A DNA stretch of 64,000 nucleotides. Source: Riptortus pedestris. Its lineage: Eukaryota; Arthropoda; Insecta; Hemiptera; Alydidae. The notes beneath the pieces are model-generated. The model was given only the letters and a program-made list of their open reading frames with translations. It did not search any database and was not told the DNA's origin. Below, in pieces: positions 63,410 through 64,000 of this stretch. Position 1 is the stretch's first letter. Each line of letters begins with the position of its first letter. The translations under genes and the position numbers were made by a program. The DNA lies in contig CM032228.1 of assembly GCA_019009955.1 (NCBI GenBank), positions 6,435,001-6,499,000 on the forward strand, in the 5' to 3' direction.

Positions 63410-63512
63410 CTCATTATTCACAGTGGTGTTGTGTTAGCAGTATGTAGGTTAATCTATTATTAATCTTCAAGTGGGAAATCTGCTTAGTTTACGCAGCCCC
63501 TGCGAGACGGAC
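63410..63512 (-). mobile_element. family-H start fragment, reverse
   Basis: ttcacagtggtgttgtgtta to gcagcccctgcgagacggac, followed by TTTTTT. Confidence 0.8.
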
Positions 63513-63605
63513 TTTTTTAATCTTTTTTAAATAATGCAACAAAGGAAAACGCTGCAGGTCTTTGTGGATCAGTAAAAAAACACTGAACTTATGAATTGCC
63601 CTGGT

Positions 63606-63750
63606 ATTATTATTATTTATTAACGTCCACTTTTTGCTACTATGGCTAATTGGGACAGATTATCAACAGGTTACCACCCTTTTCTAGCAAGGGTAGGACT
63701 AAGAATTTTGTTAAATGAGCTTGTCACTAAATAAATTCATACTGCCCAAC
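63606..63750 (-). mobile_element. tRNA-derived SINE, tail half
   Basis: ttattattatttattaacgt through ttctagcaagggtaggacta to actgcccaact; the tRNA-like head is missing. Confidence 0.75.
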
Positions 63751-64000
63751 TGTATGGAATACAGTTTGGAGAAACAAAAGGAAGGCATTTGTTGCAATTT
63801 AAATAAACTATTCAAGGTAGTAATTTATTCCAGAATTACTCAATACATAATTAGTAGTTTAATTATTTGTTATTTGAGGGAATAATTATTTGCACTTTCT
63901 CGGATTCCAGTACAGGTATACTTTGTGTCTAGTCCAGTACTCTATCAAATGAACTACAAGTACTTGTACTGACTTCTACAAAGTGCTCATCACTCTAAAC
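63751..64000. other. no recognisable gene
   Basis: AT-rich; nothing recognised. Confidence 0.5.

Noticed and set aside
1..64000. A previously undescribed multi-gene defence or metabolic system
   Set aside because: Apart from one P-type ATPase gene I see no other host genes and no operon-like clustering. The novelty here lies in the repeats.

Overview
The window looks like AT-rich, repeat-saturated intronic and intergenic DNA from an arthropod, most likely an insect with a large genome. The evidence is spliced GT-AG genes, jockey-like LINEs, a tRNA-derived SINE, Helitrons of types common in insects, a gypsy-type solo LTR and a hAT element. I cannot name the species.

One host gene is recognisable. 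It lies on the minus strand between 58958 and 21449 and encodes a P5B-type ATPase (ATP13A2/ATP13A3 family, polyamine transporters of late endosomes and lysosomes). I could chain 20 coding exons by hand. All splice phases agree across 19 introns, giving about 1108 residues that end in a stop. Only the extreme N-terminus is missing; its exon is either in 59-64 kb, unrecognised, or beyond the right edge. Most ORFs in the window are shadows or transposon remnants.

Layout. 1-6.3 kb: LINE remnants (endonuclease, reverse-transcriptase tail, 3' ends) mixed with copies of one dominant interspersed repeat. 6.5-10.5 kb: one copy of that repeat with two Helitrons inside its TA microsatellite. 10.8-13.1 kb: a SINE and a young 5'-truncated jockey-like LINE with an intact 363-codon reverse-transcriptase ORF and a target-site duplication. 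13.1-19.8 kb: more copies of the dominant repeat, a gypsy-type protease fragment and an inverted LTR. 19.9-20.8 kb: a decayed pseudogene. 21.4-59 kb: the P5B ATPase, its introns filled with the same repeats, three solo LTRs, Helitrons, SINEs and LINE fragments. 60-63.2 kb: a minisatellite of about 35/70 bp, split by a hAT element that itself carries a complete copy of the dominant repeat.

The most interesting item is that dominant family, called 'family H' here. There are more than 30 copies or fragments, and complete ones are about 0.6-1.0 kb. In forward orientation it begins GTCCGTCACGCAGGGGCTGCG, has a subterminal AGCAGATTTCCC whose inverse lies at the other end, carries a poly-G tract and a variable (TA)n tract, and ends with the hairpin GATTTCCCTTAAGGGAAATC followed by TGCTAA. 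There are no terminal inverted repeats. This architecture matches Helentron-associated interspersed elements (HINE/DINE-1-like). Separate classical Helitrons (TC...CTAG, inserted between A and T) repeatedly sit inside its TA microsatellite.
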